From the NCBI RefSeq assembly GCF_001540865.1, contig NC_033631.1:6046953-6110952 (forward strand): DNA of 64,000 bases. The letters run 5' to 3'. Source of the DNA: Ananas comosus (taxonomy: Eukaryota > Streptophyta > Magnoliopsida > Poales > Bromeliaceae). Under the pieces are notes generated by a model, which was given only the letters and a program-made list of their open reading frames with translations, searched no databases and was not told the origin of the DNA. Position 1 is the stretch's first letter. Each line of letters begins with the position of its first letter. The translations under genes were made by a program, and so were the position numbers. Shown here piece after piece: positions 9,199 through 23,154 of the stretch.

Positions 9199-12100
9199 AA
9201 AGAGAGAGAATATCGATGCGGTTGAATCCCCCGCAGAGAGGGTGTTCTTTTCCGAAAATGGTCGTTACATGCGCGACGGGAGCCCCAAGCGTCGTTCTCT
9301 TGTTGCTAAGGGTTTAGATGCATGGTCGAGCAGGGTAGTGGCTTTTGCCTGCAGGTCTCTTAAAACCGACAGCCGGTTTAGATTGGTACTCTGGCTACTT
9401 TCCGTTGAACGCATATAATCATAGTACAGTGGTCACTGGTTATCTTCAGTTTCTTCGTCGTCATTTGTCTTGCTATCTATTAGTCTCTGCTTACATTGTA
9501 TACAGTTCATGTTGTTCATTACAGTACAGGCGGTAGTTGTAGCTTTCTTTCATTTAATATGTCTCTTTCATTCATTATTATTGCTACTGTAATTTTCTAC
9601 TTGACCGTAACTACTGTGTTTAGGCTCTTCCTGTCGTGAGTATCTCGCGCTTCTTCGACTTGCGATCTACTGGGAGGGGAGAACATGTGTTTACATGTTC
9701 TCACCTCGCCCCACTATTTTTCAGTATCGCAGCGATGTGTATTGGACGAGGACAGTGAGGTACTTCGTAATGGTGATTAGAGCTGTTCCGACCAGGTTGT
9801 TCGGATTATTCTTACCCTTCTGTATTTTCGGTCGATGTATAGTTTATTGCGTTTATTAGTGGTTCAGTTATTTATTTACATTGAAAATGTGGATTTCTGA
9901 TTTTGTAAATAAAAGGTTTTCTACCCCTCGTGGTAGCGTTCGTTTAACGAATAAAGGTTTCGCTGTTAGGAAACGTTTTCAAAAGATTTTCGTGGATTTC
10001 TGTTTAAACATTGAATTAAAACTGTGATGGGAATTGGCTGAACGTATATGAATTGTATAGTTATCTGTTAATTTCATAGCTGGTATGTTCTGTTGCGGTT
10101 GTACTCTCCATGTATTGTGCAACGCGCCGTGCAAAATACTTCGCGGAGACTCTGTCGGCAGTGAACAGTGGCATCTCCTGTATTTGTGGCGGATCTGGCA
10201 TCACTCTGGGCCAGTTTTTTAAAAAAAAAAAGATTTCAGAGATGCGTGCGTCTGGAACGAGGCGGGGGGGGGGGGGGGGCGGGGCGTGGAAGCGGTTTAA
10301 AGAAGGATCCCCGGTGCATATGGTTCAGAGAACGAAGAGCACACAACACTCGATTCACAGGTTTGTTGGAAAACGTAAATGAAATCTGAGCCAGTTGTTA
10401 GGTTGACCTATAGGAAGACCTCGGTATATAGCGCAGTTGGCGCGGGTTGGGTCTTGTGTCCGCGTCTGGTATTCGAGTTTGGTAAACTCGAGGTGTGCAG
10501 GGTTACTTCTATTCGTACTCGTTTTCTTAGGCACAAGCTACGTGTCTAAGGTCGGAGTAGTGGAGGTGTACTTTTTCCGACATCGAGTGGTAGGGCGACT
10601 TCCCCCAGGTGGTGCCACTCCTTGTCAAGCTGGGGGCCTCGAAGGGCCAGGGAGATTTGTGGCAATAGCGCGTATTTTACTGCCGATCCCGGGCACACTC
10701 TTCCTACTTAGACACTGTGGCAGACTGCGAGCTGTCTCTACGGAGATGCATTGAGAACCTGTTAAGGTCGCGGACTCCGTGGGCTACGTAGGTGCGTAGC
10801 CCAGGTAGTGGGTTGCGGCTCTGTTTAGCGACGGATGGAGTCGTGTTAGTTGTGTCGCCTGATCTTGGTGGTGGTGGTTGATGTTACTCTTTCCTTTGAT
10901 TGACGATGAAGTCACGGCGTTTGGATCTTTGGACTTTATCTCGTGTTCTTGTGGACATCGCCGAATTACATGTACTGATGTTGGATTGATACAGTTTTGA
11001 GTTAGGTCTTGTATGTTGCATATACATCGTATGGCGAATTTATTCTAACACTATTGTTGTGTTGTGGTTTAGTCCTGATAGTTTGTGGTATTGGTTCGTT
11101 GTATTGTCGAAGTTCTCGGAGCTTGATTATAGCCGGTCTATGGTGCTGAAATTGGTTTAGAGAAAACGCATTTTCCTGAAGCAGCCTCAGTGGTACTGTT
11201 CGCCAGCTTATTGTCGCTAGCAGCTTTCGGATGTGTGAAAGCTTTGCGACTCCAGTGAGTGGTTACGTCGGTCTGGTTTCGCAATGTCCGACTTGGTAAA
11301 GTTGATGTTTCGATATTAATGGTTGTGAACTGTGTTTCCAGTGTTAGGAATCAAGTGGTTTCGATTCTTCGAGCGTGTCAGACTTCAACTCGTTTTGGGC
11401 AGTGGATCTTCGGATAGTTGCCTTCCTCTTTCTTGATAAGTACATTGGCCGGCAGACAATGTGCTGTCGCAAAAGATGAAACGAAATATCTCCTTCTGTT
11501 TCGGTATCATGGTATTGGGTGGAGTTATTTCTTTCTCCGAGTAGTGATAGTCTTTGAGGATGGTTGGGTAGCTCGGTCACCTTGACACGTAATGGGCCTT
11601 GATTTCTTGCAGGTTGCAGTTGTATTTATCACTCAATGTGGTTCGACTCTGGTTCGCAGTCTCGGTGTTCATAGGCTTTTAAGTTGTGCTCCCATTTAGC
11701 TAAAAGGTTTGTTGGTTAGTAGTTTCCCGGTCTGTTGTCTTGTACGGTTCAGAAAGTTTTGGTTGACAGTGACTTGAGCCTAGTTGTGGCTCTTGATTGA
11801 TCACCGGTAGGTGATATTGTGTAAAGATTGTATTTTCGGCCTATTGTGCGACTTTGGAATTGTATGCTTGATCCGGAATTAATTGTGACGTCGCGCCAGG
11901 GTCTCAATGAACAGTCATCTGGTGTTGCTCGGAAACACGATCGCCTTAGTCCCTTGTAGGAGCGGCAAGGACAGGGTCTCGTAGAGACATGTGTTTAGCA
12001 TCACGCGATGGTTGGTATCCGACTGTGTATTGGCAATCCTGTGGCACCAGTTTTGGATTGCATGGTGGGTTATGTTGATTTAGCTCGAACCATTATATTG

Positions 12101-15100
12101 AGGCAAAACAAATTGCGAGCTTTTTCCAATTATTACTTGTCATCTTCGACTTGTTTCTTTTTTTTTGGTCAGGTGAAAGGTGAGTTTGTTGGGACCCTAT
12201 ATGTCGAGTCAAGGACGGCTTTCTCCGTGGTGATCTTGACTTCGGCATTGTGTGGTTCGGATAGTGGGAATCTGTAGTCTCAGGAGGCTGTTACTTAGCG
12301 GACTCGAGTTTTAGGAGAACGTTTCCGTTTCTGCCTGGTGAGAGTTGATATTGTTGGCTAGTCGGTGAATACTTTGTCTGTCTTAGAGCGTAATTTAGAT
12401 ACCAGTTATGGTGGTGTTTGGTTTGTGATTCTTTCTGTGAACTTAGTCGAGCGTGGTCGATCGGTTGGAGGCTTTTCGGACCAAGGTTTGCGGATGGTGT
12501 TGATCCGGTGTGTATATGGTCCGCTAGACTTGGGATTGGACGTTTCCCTCTGTCTTGTTCTTGTTGACCGCAAGGTCTAATTCTCCGCTTTCTGAGGTCT
12601 GTGATCTGGTCCCAATCTGAGCATTGTGACGGACAGTATCCAAAGGGTTACCACAGTGGTGGAGCAATGTCAAGTTCGTTTACGTGTGGGTACTGTGGTC
12701 AAATTTCGAGACAAAACTTCTTGTAAGGGGGGGATGATGAAGGACTGAGATTTGGACCAGTGCTGACTAAACTCTCTGTGATGATGTTTATGCGTGTGTA
12801 ATTTAATTACATAAGCAGCTCGTCCAAGTTTCAGGAGATCTGAGACTAGATATGGAGAGTTCGCATCTCCAAGTTTTCACTAGTGAATTATTAACTCGAT
12901 TTTTTTTCTTCGAGAATGCCACGACTGTGAAGTTGCTCAGGCCTTGTACGACTCCGTTCATTAGCGGTCCAATAGCTCGTTTCGAGTGGTTCGGCTATTC
13001 TGGAACCAAATGCACTGACTGATTTGATTCTGATGCACGGTTGTCGAGAAAAAGGGGTTTGATCGCGTTACATATAGAAATATATTGGTTTTGTAGTTGA
13101 ATCCCGATGAGGGTGGTTTCGTCGTGAATCGCGAAACCAAATCGGCATGAAACGAAATACTAGATTTTTTCTGGAAACACCATCGTGTGAGCGTGCTGAC
13201 GCGACCGCGTCTGGAATATCGACGGGACGGATTTCTCGGGAATCGCCAATCGATTCGCTAGGGGCGTTTGAAATTGGCAAAACGGAAAGATTGAGGCCAA
13301 AACCTAATATTTTATTGACCGTTTTGCGTGAATTTGAGGTTGAGGTGCATTACGGGGACGCAGTTGACGCTGGGCCTGGCAAGGACTGGATTGAAATTAA
13401 TCACTTTGAGGGACCTTTTTGCAAAAACATTACATAATTATATGATGCCATGGCTTTTCATGGTGAAACCCTGAGCTCCTGGGCTTCTTCACTCAGCCGA
13501 CTAACCTAGCCGACCTAAGCTCGACCCAGCCCTTGCCGTGCTCTGCACCTCACGCCGTCGGCGAGCCAACGCCGGCCGCCGAAAAAGGCTAGTCAATATG
13601 CTTTCTCCCATCTTCCTCTCACCGTGCTGTTTATTTCCTGGCCTGGATCACCCTGAGGTCGTCCCACTAGAGTCGTCCCCCTCCCTTCAGGCGCCAACCT
13701 CCGCCAGCTCACCGCACGGTCCGAACGCCGCGCGCCGCCGTCGCAGCCTGGCGACCCGCGGCCAGCAAGGAGCCAAGCTCTGCGCCGAGGCAACTTGCAT
13801 TCCTCCCGCGCCGCCACCGCGCCGGCGACCACGCGGGGGACGACTTCCTCCGGACCTCCGGCACCTCCGGTAGGCCGCCGGAGTGGTCGCCGTCCGCCCG
13901 CCCTGCGCGGCTAGGGCGTCGCCGCGGCTACCCTCGGCAGAACTGTATCGGGCGGCGAGCTTGGGTTCTTGGGCCATCACCGCCGTCGCGCATCCTTCTT
14001 CTCCTCCTTCGACGACCTCAGTGACTTCTCGCGCCGCACCGCAGGTGCCCCGATCGCACGAGGCCGGCCCGGAAACACCGAAGCCGAGCGCGCTCGGATG
14101 GCGGGCTTGTGTTGCACGCCGCCGCCCGCGCTCTCGCCGCCGGGCGTGCGCGATGCATTGGCCCTCACTGGCCTACCGCACTCGCCATCTGCCGCCGGGG
14201 TCGCGCGCCGACCTCCAGCGGCGAGCTTCAGGGGCCGAGCTTCTTCCTTCACTCGTACGGCTAGGGCATCATTTGCCCGTCACTGGGCCTCCTGTCGCCC
14301 GCCAGCACATCGCCCCGGCCCCTCCTGTCGTCAGCACCTTTCCTGACACCGGCGGGCGGCTTGCTTACCGGCCGCCGCCGGCCCGTACCGTAGCTCCAGT
14401 GGCCGGTAAGCATATTTTAGCCTTCTGCGCGTGTTTCTGTTCCGGCCACTGTTTTGGTGACCCGAGCCACTCCAGAGTCTCCCAAATTGAGACACGATGA
14501 TCCTTGTTTCAGTGCGATCATTCGTGGCCCTCCGTTCGGGGTCAACGATCCCTTGGTTTGCGAGTTTGATGCAATGTAAGCCTGTGGCGCCGCTGTTTCG
14601 CGAGGTTTCGCGTACGTGTGTGCACCTTGCCACAAGGGTTGGCAGTGCTCGAAAGGTGAGCACGGCCAACAGCACGTCGAAACCTGTCAGGCGGTACTTG
14701 CGCTCGGCAGTTTGACACTCTGGTTGCTGTAGTTGGACGCCGTAAAAGCGCCGCGAAATCGCAATAAATAATGCGAATTCTCAGGTATTTCGGAGGGCTT
14801 TTACGTTATTTTGGGTTGTTGCGCTGCTGTTGGGCAGCATGGTTGAGCAGTGGGGGGTACCTCTGACTTGATTTGTCCAAGGCCCCAGACCCTTGCGAAA
14901 TTTTGAAAATGCATTTCCGGTGCGTCTTTCGGCGAAATCTGCGACGGAATGATGGAGTTCGGTTCGGAATTATTTCGGACTGTGCGCTCGTAAGCTTTTG
15001 CGTAGTCGCTGAGCCTTGTGAGCTGGTCACTTGCGTCATTTCGAGAGTTCCGGAAATGAACGGTGAACGATCGGCTGGCGTTTCCGGTGGTCGAATTATG

Positions 15101-18100
15101 ACATCTCCGGACCGAATCGAAACGATTATCGACGATAATTGTTTCGACCGGGAGTGTGTGTTCGCTGCATGATGCACGATTATTTATGTTTTAGTGGCAG
15201 CAGGTGACTCTAGCTCGAGTCGGTATGTTCCGGGACAGTTTTTCGTGGCTCCCGGCGGAGTCCCTGCGATTACGGGACTTCCGGCGTATATGTACGCGAT
15301 TCGGTTTTGGGACCGATCTCAACTGGTTGCATTGTAGTTTTGTGCGATTATAGTGGCTTTTAGCGTGGTTAGGACAGCTAACCGCGGTGGACCTCCTCCT
15401 TAGTTCGTGTTGACGTCCTTTTGCAGTTAGGAGACAGGCGCAGCATATTGTACAGGTGGTACTTCGATCCGAAGTCGTTCAGTGGTGCCCTCGTGACTTT
15501 TCTTCATCCCTGTTCTTCTGTTGTTATATCACTAATATATTGAGCATTGCATCCCTATTAGTTGCTGTTGTACTCTACTCATATGTTTCTATGCTTTGGT
15601 ATCATTGTAGGAGTAGCAGTAGTTTAATCCATACGTCATTTCAGAATGACTACCTGATTGGTCGGTTCTTGTAACTCGTTCGGGAATGATTGGTTCGGTT
15701 TCAGCACTTTGTTTCGGTTGACCTGATTGGTCCCGTTCTCGTACTCACATTTTGTACCTGGTTAGTCGGTTCGGTTAGCACTGTTGACCTTATCCGATCC
15801 ATTCATTGACATTCAGTCGTTTGATGACCTATTGAGCGTCGGTGTACCCTGTGGGGTAGGATTGTCGCTGTCTCGCGGTAGCTCTGGACTATATCGATTA
15901 CACTCCTTGTGACCTATCGGTCGGTTCTTGCGTTCGTACATCTAGTTGACATCGAGCAGTATTTACATACTATCTTTAATTTACTCTGCCTTGGTTGTTT
16001 CTAAGTGTGTATCCTGTATAGGGGTAGAGTAGCATGCGCATTCATGTTTACTATAATTTGTGACCTGGTTGGTCGTTCTCTGTTTGCATCTGTGATATGT
16101 TATGGTGTCTTACTTTCCGTACATTGACCTATCTCGGCTCGGTTCACGTTATTACTGCATGACTACACGGTCGGTAGTCCCAGAGGTGGCAGTGATTGTC
16201 GGCCTGGTCGCCGACGGTGGTCATTGATCATATCCGAATTGATCGCCACAAGCTCGGCGTGCATTCGACGACACCAGACGGTTATCTCCCCGCAGGAGGT
16301 GTTCTTTTCGGAAAAGTGTCGTTACATTCGACCACTATGAGCCAGCGGTGTTCTCTTTTGGCTAGGGTTACATGCTAGGTGGGTAGCAGGTAGTGGCGGT
16401 TTGCCTAGGTCCTTAGAGCCGACACGGGGTTTACGATTGGGTACTTTTGGACTACTTGTCCGCTTGACGATATAAACATAGTAGCATGCGCACCTTGTAT
16501 ATATCATTTCTTTCGTTACATTGTCTTGCCTACTTATAGTCATTGTTACATTATCACATTCAGTTGTTATTACGTAGCGGTAGTTGACTTTCTTTATTTA
16601 TATGTCTCTTTCATTTCATATTATATGGCTACTTGGTATTTTCTACTGACCGTACTGTTGTTTAGCTCTTCACTGATCGGTGAGTACTCATCGCCTTCTT
16701 CGCTTGCGTACCACACTGGGAGGGGCAGAGCATGTACATGTTCCCACCTTCCCACTATTTTTAGGTATCGGTAGGCGATTGTGTATTGGACGAGACGTGA
16801 GGGACGTTTCGTTAGTTGGCGATAGAGCTTCCGGACCCAGGTTGTTCGATTAGTTTCTTAGCCCTTCTTTAATTTCGGATCGATGTATAGTTTAGTTGGT
16901 TTATGTGGTTCAAGTATTTTAATTTACATTTGAATAATTGTGGATTCTGATTTTGTAAAATAAATAGGTTTTCTACCCCCTGCTGGCTGCGTTTTAACGA
17001 ATAAGGTTTCCGTGTAGAAACAGTTTCAAACGGACTTTTCTGTGGATTTCTGTTTAAAATTGAATAATATAAAACGGTGAGAATGGAGAACGATGATGTA
17101 ATAGTTTATCTTTATATTCATCTAGTGGCTGGTTGCTTATCCTGGTGTGTAACCTGTGTACTTTTGTGCGAAACGCCGGTGCAAATACGGGGAACTTCTG
17201 TCCGGTGTGACATGCGTCTCCATGTATTTGCTGGCGGAATCTGGCATACTCTTGAGGGACCACAATTTTTTTATTTTAAAAAAAAAATTTCAGCACGCTG
17301 TTTCCGCTATACGTTTTAATTAACTGAAAAGAGACCGTGCAAGGCTTGACAACAACAGCTGGGTCGGATGATCTATCGCGCATACGTACTATCTCGCGTT
17401 TCGTCCCAATACAACACTGGCCCGCGATTCACCTGAAAAAATGTGGGGGAGGTGAGAACAAGTGCTAAACATGTCTCCCCCTCCAAAGTGGTACCGCAAG
17501 CCGGAAGGCACGAGTACTCACCGTGATCAGCGAAGAGCCTATACAACAACACGGCGTCAGTGAAATACAGTAGGAAAATAGTAAGCAAAAAGAGATTTAT
17601 AAAGTAATAAGCCAGTATATACTAAATATAGTAGTCAATAAACTGACAGAAAGTAAGAACTAGACTGAACAACGGCTACCCGCTACTGTAACTGGAACCG
17701 AGAAAGATACATGAATATATACTATAGCTGCGATGACAACTATAAAGTAAGAACTGTAAATATTCATGTCACTGACTGCTAATAATAGACATATGCGTCA
17801 ACTGACGATAAATCTCACGCGACGACTTGTACTGTAGACATTGCCGTCAACGTGACATACATCGTCAAAAAGTACCCAATCTCGTTGCTTTGGTCCGAAG
17901 ACCTCAGGCGCCATGCACACGCTGCCAACTGTTCCTGACCTCGACGAATGAAGCCCCTGGGTCAGAAGCATAGTACCTGACCCTAACGCAATCGAAGCCC
18001 AGGCGCAGAAGAATATACCACTCGCAATAGCCCCTGGGTCAGTGGTGGCATCCAACCACTGTTTCCGGAAAAAACACCTCTTGCGGTGGACTCAGGACCG

Positions 18101-18209
18101 CGCTGATGTTCTGTGGAAATGCTACCTGCAGCTGGCCGTATCAAATGTAAGTATGCTCAAAAGATCTTCCATCGGCAACTAGCCGACAATCCAGCCCCTC
18201 AGGGCCACA
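9199..18209 (+). mobile_element. Indel-rich second copy of copy A (probable assembly artefact)
   Basis: This segment repeats about 550-9173 in the same order: LTR end (to about 10291), internal domain (to about 12737), LTR (about 12738-17351), then the reversed LTR piece (17352-18209). It carries many scattered single-base insertions and deletions, including inside motifs constant in all other copies. The primer site reads TGGTTCAGAG (10321) and the LTR start has lost a base (about 12738). It shares copy A's LTR-specific variants: TGCAACG and CTGTG in its first LTR, TGCG and CGGTG in its second. It also shares the unique tail-to-tail junction (8344/8345 against about 17351). One block (about 13000-14700) is clean but diverges from copy A. 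Confidence 0.72.
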
Positions 18210-21200
18210 CGACCGTATAGGCCGCATCAACTAACTGGTCGGCTACGTATGTCAAGATAGGAACTGAACAACTCGACCAGAATAGGTCATATAAGTATCT
18301 AAAATAGAGGGAACCGCACCAACATCAAACAGATTGGAACAGATAAGCGACTCTTACTCCCTAGAGCATGATTATCAATCATGGAACCATCGAACCGCAT
18401 GGGTTATCATGTAACCAAACGACCAAGCCCAGGTCACAAGTATATAATCTAGAAACCTTACCGTGCGCCATAGCCGAAAGTCTGACCCTAGGGTACACCG
18501 ACCTAAACAGTCATCGGATACAGAAGTCAACGGACGACAAATCCATACTGATACATGAGGTACAAGAAACCACCAACCAGGTCACAAGTGTAGGAGATGC
18601 AACGTCGACCAACCAGGTCATGGAGATCACATAGGAGATCAGACCAACCAAATCATAAATATCATATACAGATAAAGTCTACTCTACTCCTACACATGAT
18701 ACTACACCTGGCAACAACTAAGTAGAGAGTAATAAGGAAACAGCATGGGTGCAAGGCTCAACATATATATATGGCGAAAGATATAAACAACAAGGGTAAA
18801 GGAAACGTCACCGAGCGTGCACCACTGTACCAACGTCGGATCGAAGTACCCACATGTACAACTGTCGCGCCTGTCTCCTGACTGCAAAAGAACGTCAACA
18901 GGACATAAGGGGGGTCCACTGGGTTAGTGTCTAACCCACAACTAAGAAACCCTAAAAGCATAACCCCACAAATAAACCCACGAGAATCGATTTCCTAAAA
19001 CCGATTACCGAACAAACCAAAAGTCCCAAAAACCGCACCGGAACTTCACCGTCGCTCACCCGTCGTTTCCAAACCCACGAAACGATGCGGGTGACCAGCC
19101 AACAGGGCTAAGCGATGAAACAAATGATCCCCAAGTACCGTCGGAAGAATTCTGAATCGAAAACGCGTTCTATCGGCGGATTTCGCCAAAAAACGCTCGG
19201 GAAATGCATTTTCGGTCTTCGCAAAGGTCCGGGGCCTTGGACAATCAGTCCGGAGGTTATCCTCAGCCCATACTTGCTGCCAACAGCAGCCACGACGGAC
19301 AAAGTTGCATAAAAGCCCTTCCGAATACCCGAAATCGCATTATTTCATGCGATTTCGGCGCTTTTATGGTCCGTTTACGCAAACCAGAGATCAATCAGCC
19401 GAGTCAAAATACCCACTGACAGGTTTCGACGTGCCGGAGGCCGTGCTCACCTTTCGGAGCAATATCGGCCACAGCGGAGAGCGCGGGAGTGACGCGAAAA
19501 TCTGCGAACAGCGCGCACAGCATGAAGAACATGCTTATCTCGCAAATCAGAAGCTCTCAGACTCCAATGTAGGTGGCCACGATGATCAGCACTGAACCAG
19601 GATCATCGTGCTCACCTTCAGAGGACTCGGGGTGGCCTCGGTTCACCGGAACAATGATCGGAACCCCAAGACAAGGTGCAGAATAATTGCAATACAAGCT
19701 TACCGGAGCTAGGCAGGGCTCGGGGTGGCCGGCGGCGGCCGGACGGCGGGCAGGCCGGCTAGGGGAAGGTGCTCCAGGTCAGAGGAGGCCGGGCGTCGCG
19801 TCAACAGGCGACGGGAGGCGGCGGCGACGGCGGGCAACGATGCCCTAGTCGCACAACCCGAGGAGAGCATGGGCTCACCACGGTTGATAGGGAGCTCCGG
19901 CGGCGGGTTAGCCGGCGGTGGACGGGTGCGGCCGGCCAGGCGGAGCCGGCGATCACGCTGGCCGGCGGCGGAAGGCGGCGATGGCGGCGCTGGAACAACC
20001 CCAGCCCGCGCGGGTTCACCTCGGCTCCTAGGGCAGCGGCGGCCACGGCGGCAACCGGAGGAGGGTCGGGGCGACGACGGCACGTCGCCGGAGGTGGAGT
20101 AAGGGCGACTCGGCCGGCGGGGAACGGCGGCGGCGTACGGAGGCAGAGCTAGCCCCGGCTCGACCCGCACTCGGTCTGGGCGGCCGCAGAGAGCAGGGGC
20201 GGCGGCCGGCGGCGTCGGGAGCGGCGGCGATGGCGCGCAGATCACACCGAAGGCTAGATGAGGCAGGGCGGCCGAGCTAGGGCTGCTACGGCTCGCAAGC
20301 CTCGAGCTAAGGTCTGCTCGGGCCGAGCTCATCTGGGTTGCCCGCGGCTTGCTTGGGCGGTGCCGGCGCCGGAGAGGGAGATATCTTCCCAGGAAACTTC
20401 CAAGAGGGTCTGTGGTCGCTTCCCCAGCAACTTCGGCAGAGAGGAGGAGAGGGTTGCCGAGAGGGGAGGAGAGGAAGATGACCATGAGTTTTCCGGCGGC
20501 CGGAGTTGCTCGCCGGAGGTCTGAGCACTAGCACAGGTAGGGCAGGGACCTACTGGGGCTATCTAGGGCACGGTTGGGGAACTAGGTCGGCTAGATCTAG
20601 GGTTTCTTGCAAAAGAACCCTAGATGCACATTGTATGCAATGTGCAAATTGCACAAAAGTCCACCTGAACTACAAATTTCAACCCTAGTCCTTCACAATG
20701 GGTAACTTTCGCGCTTTTGCACCTCCACAATCGATCTCGCGCGATTCGGTACATAAAATATTACGACTTTTGCGAATTTCCCGATTTTCCACTCTCGACC
20801 CCTTAGCCAACTTATTGCAATTCCCAAAGATCCGTCCATCGGATTTCCGATCGGATCATGCCAACGCATTCAGCACGTCGAGGCATCGAATCTAGCATTT
20901 CGTTTCGTCAGATTTGATTTCCGATTCACGACAAAATCCATTCTCTCTCCAAAAGGCCAAAATGATGCACAATTACATAAGAAACATGTATTTTCAGATT
21001 TTCTCGAAAACCGTGCATCAGATCTAAAATCCGTCAGTGCCATTGGTTCCAGAATAGCTGAACCGTTCAAAACGAGCTATTGGATCGCTATGAACGGAGT
21101 CCGATACGCGCCGAAAGCCAACTCTACTCCGTGGCTTCTCCGGAAAACCGGAGTTACTATTCACTTAAGTAAAACTAATAATCGCGTAACTTCTCCATTC

Positions 21201-21308
21201 TAGCTCATTTTCTCCTGAAACTTGACGAGTGCTTATGTAATTAAATTACACACATAAACATCATCAACAGAGAGTTTAGTTGCACTGTAAAAAATCTCAG
21301 TCCTTACA
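18210..21308 (-). repeat. Inverted LTR, 5' part
   Basis: The plus strand ends CTCAGTCCTTACA at 21308, which is the LTR start TGTAAGGACTGAG read on the minus strand. Going back through the segment are the U3-like part, the GC-rich block (19700-20500), hairpin H1 (19571-19618), hairpin H2 (19308-19368), the acceptor-like region and the reversed 35-bp-type repeats. No internal domain is attached, so it behaves as a truncated solo LTR. Its start abuts copy C's shortened LTR head to head. Confidence 0.82.
19308..19368 (-). other. Hairpin H2 in inverted LTR
   Basis: CATAAAAGC (19308-19316) pairs with GCTTTTATG (19360-19368), and GAAATCGCAT (19331-19340) pairs with ATGCGATTTC (19347-19356). This is the copy A type of stem sequence. 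Confidence 0.78.
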
Positions 21309-23105
21309 AGTTACGCGACCAGGACCGATGACTTAAAGTGAATAGTAACTCCGGCTTTTCGGATGAGCCAGTTAGTAAAGAAGGGTTCTGGTGCGTATTG
21401 GTCTCCGAACATAGGACTCCAATAGCTCGTTTCGAACGACTCAACTATTCTAAACCCAATGGCATTGACTGGATTAGGTTCTGAAGCACGATTTTCGAGA
21501 AAAAGGGATTTGAGTGGATTTATATATATATGGTGTATATATATATATATGTTTTATAGTAGATTAAAGAGGGTTGATTTCGTCATGAATCGACAACCAA
21601 TCGGACGAAGCGAAATGCTAGATTCGATGCCCCAGTCGTGCTGAACGCGCTGATGCAATCCGTTCGGAAATCCGATGGATGGATCCTCAGGAAACGTGAG
21701 AAGTTCATTGAAGGGTTGAATTGGCAAAAACGAAAATTTCGCGAGAAGCCCTATATTTTATGTACCGAATTGCGTGAAATCGGGCGACGAGGTGCGTGTG
21801 TGCAAAATACACGCACTGTGAAGGTCTCAGTATGAAATACTAAGATTCGGAGGACTTTTGTGCAAAATGGCCATTTGCATAAAAGATATTTTTTAGGGTT
21901 TTCAATGAGAAACCCTAACCCTAGAGGCCTTCTCCCTCAGCTGACCCCTCTGCCATCCTCAGCATCACCATACCCGTGCCGCGCGCGCACCCCGGCCGCC
22001 GGCAGGTGCCCCGGTTGCTGGAAAATCTGGGTTCGGCCTTTCCTCCATCACTTCTACTACCTAACCACCTCCTCCTCTCCACCGTGGGCCACCCAGGATA
22101 ATTCTCAACTTTCGGGCCCCTTCTTCAGCCATGGCCTGACCTCCGGCATCGTCCTCGCCGGCCTACGCCGCCTGCGCACGCAGCCAGAGCTCTTGTGGCC
22201 GCCTGGACCGAGTGCTGGCCGAGCCGAGGCCACCTTGGCCTCTGCGCGTCGCCATCGCCTTTAATCAGTCGGGCTGACTCACTAGGGCTTCCGGCGACCC
22301 TACGCGCGCCACTGCCGCAGTCCCCGTTGGCGCCGTCATCCGCGGGCGCGCCGCCGTCGCCGTCTGGGCCATCCGCGGGCAGCTTCTGCCAGCTTGGGCC
22401 GAGAATGGCCGCATTGCCTACCCGCGCCGCCGCCGCCGCCGGGAACCTCATCGGCGGCCTCCCTCGTGACCACCGGCACCCCCGCGTCCGGCCCGAAAGG
22501 CCGCCGTCGCCACCGTACGCCTTGGGCGCCGTCGCAGCGACCCACGGCCGAGCCGAACTCGGGTAGCCGCGCCTGAGCTGCGGGCCACCGCCACCGTCGC
22601 GCGGAGCCGCCATTCCACTCCTTGTAACCACGGAGGAGCGCCGCGACCACCCCGCGGTAGCTCGAGCTCCGCCATGGCTGGAGTTGGTGGTTGGAGCTTC
22701 CTCCTAACCCGTGCGGGCTCAGTCTTCCCCCACGCCGCCGCTGCCACCTTTCGCCGCCGGCCGGGCCGGCCGAGCACCGGCTCCGCCTGGTCGGACGCAC
22801 TCATCCTGCCGCCGGCTCCCCGCCGCCGGAGCTCCCTGCCGGCCGGATCTGGACCATGCTTTCCTCGGGTAGCTTAGCCTAGGGCATCAATTGCTGTCGT
22901 CACGGCCACCTTTCGACACCGGCCAACGCATCCCCCAGCCTTCCTGCATCGCCTGAACTCTCCTGCCGCCGGCTCTCCCGCCGTCCGGCCGCCGCCGGCC
23001 AGCCCTAGCTCTCCCCTGGCCGGTAAGCTTGATTTCAGCCTTTCTGCGCATAGTTTCCTGTTCTGGTCACTGTTCCGGCGACTCGAGGCTGTTCCGATGC
23101 CTCCG

Positions 23106-23154
23106 GGGGTGAGCATGGTGATCGTCTGTCAGTCCTGATCACAGTGCTCACCTC
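23106..23154 (+). other. Hairpin H1 in copy C LTR
   Basis: GGGGTGAGCATGGTGATC pairs with GATCACAGTGCTCACCTC. Compared with copy A, the two changed left-arm bases (A to G and C to T) keep pairing as G-U wobbles. Confidence 0.75.

Noticed and set aside
10262..10281. G-quadruplex candidate in a long G run
   Set aside because: The run lies in the error-rich segment, and the matching place in the other copies has only CCCCGGGG. It is probably a sequencing error.
13883..14500. 205-codon frame in the divergent LTR block
   Set aside because: Same GC-rich block, different frame and sequence from the other copies, with no recognisable domain.
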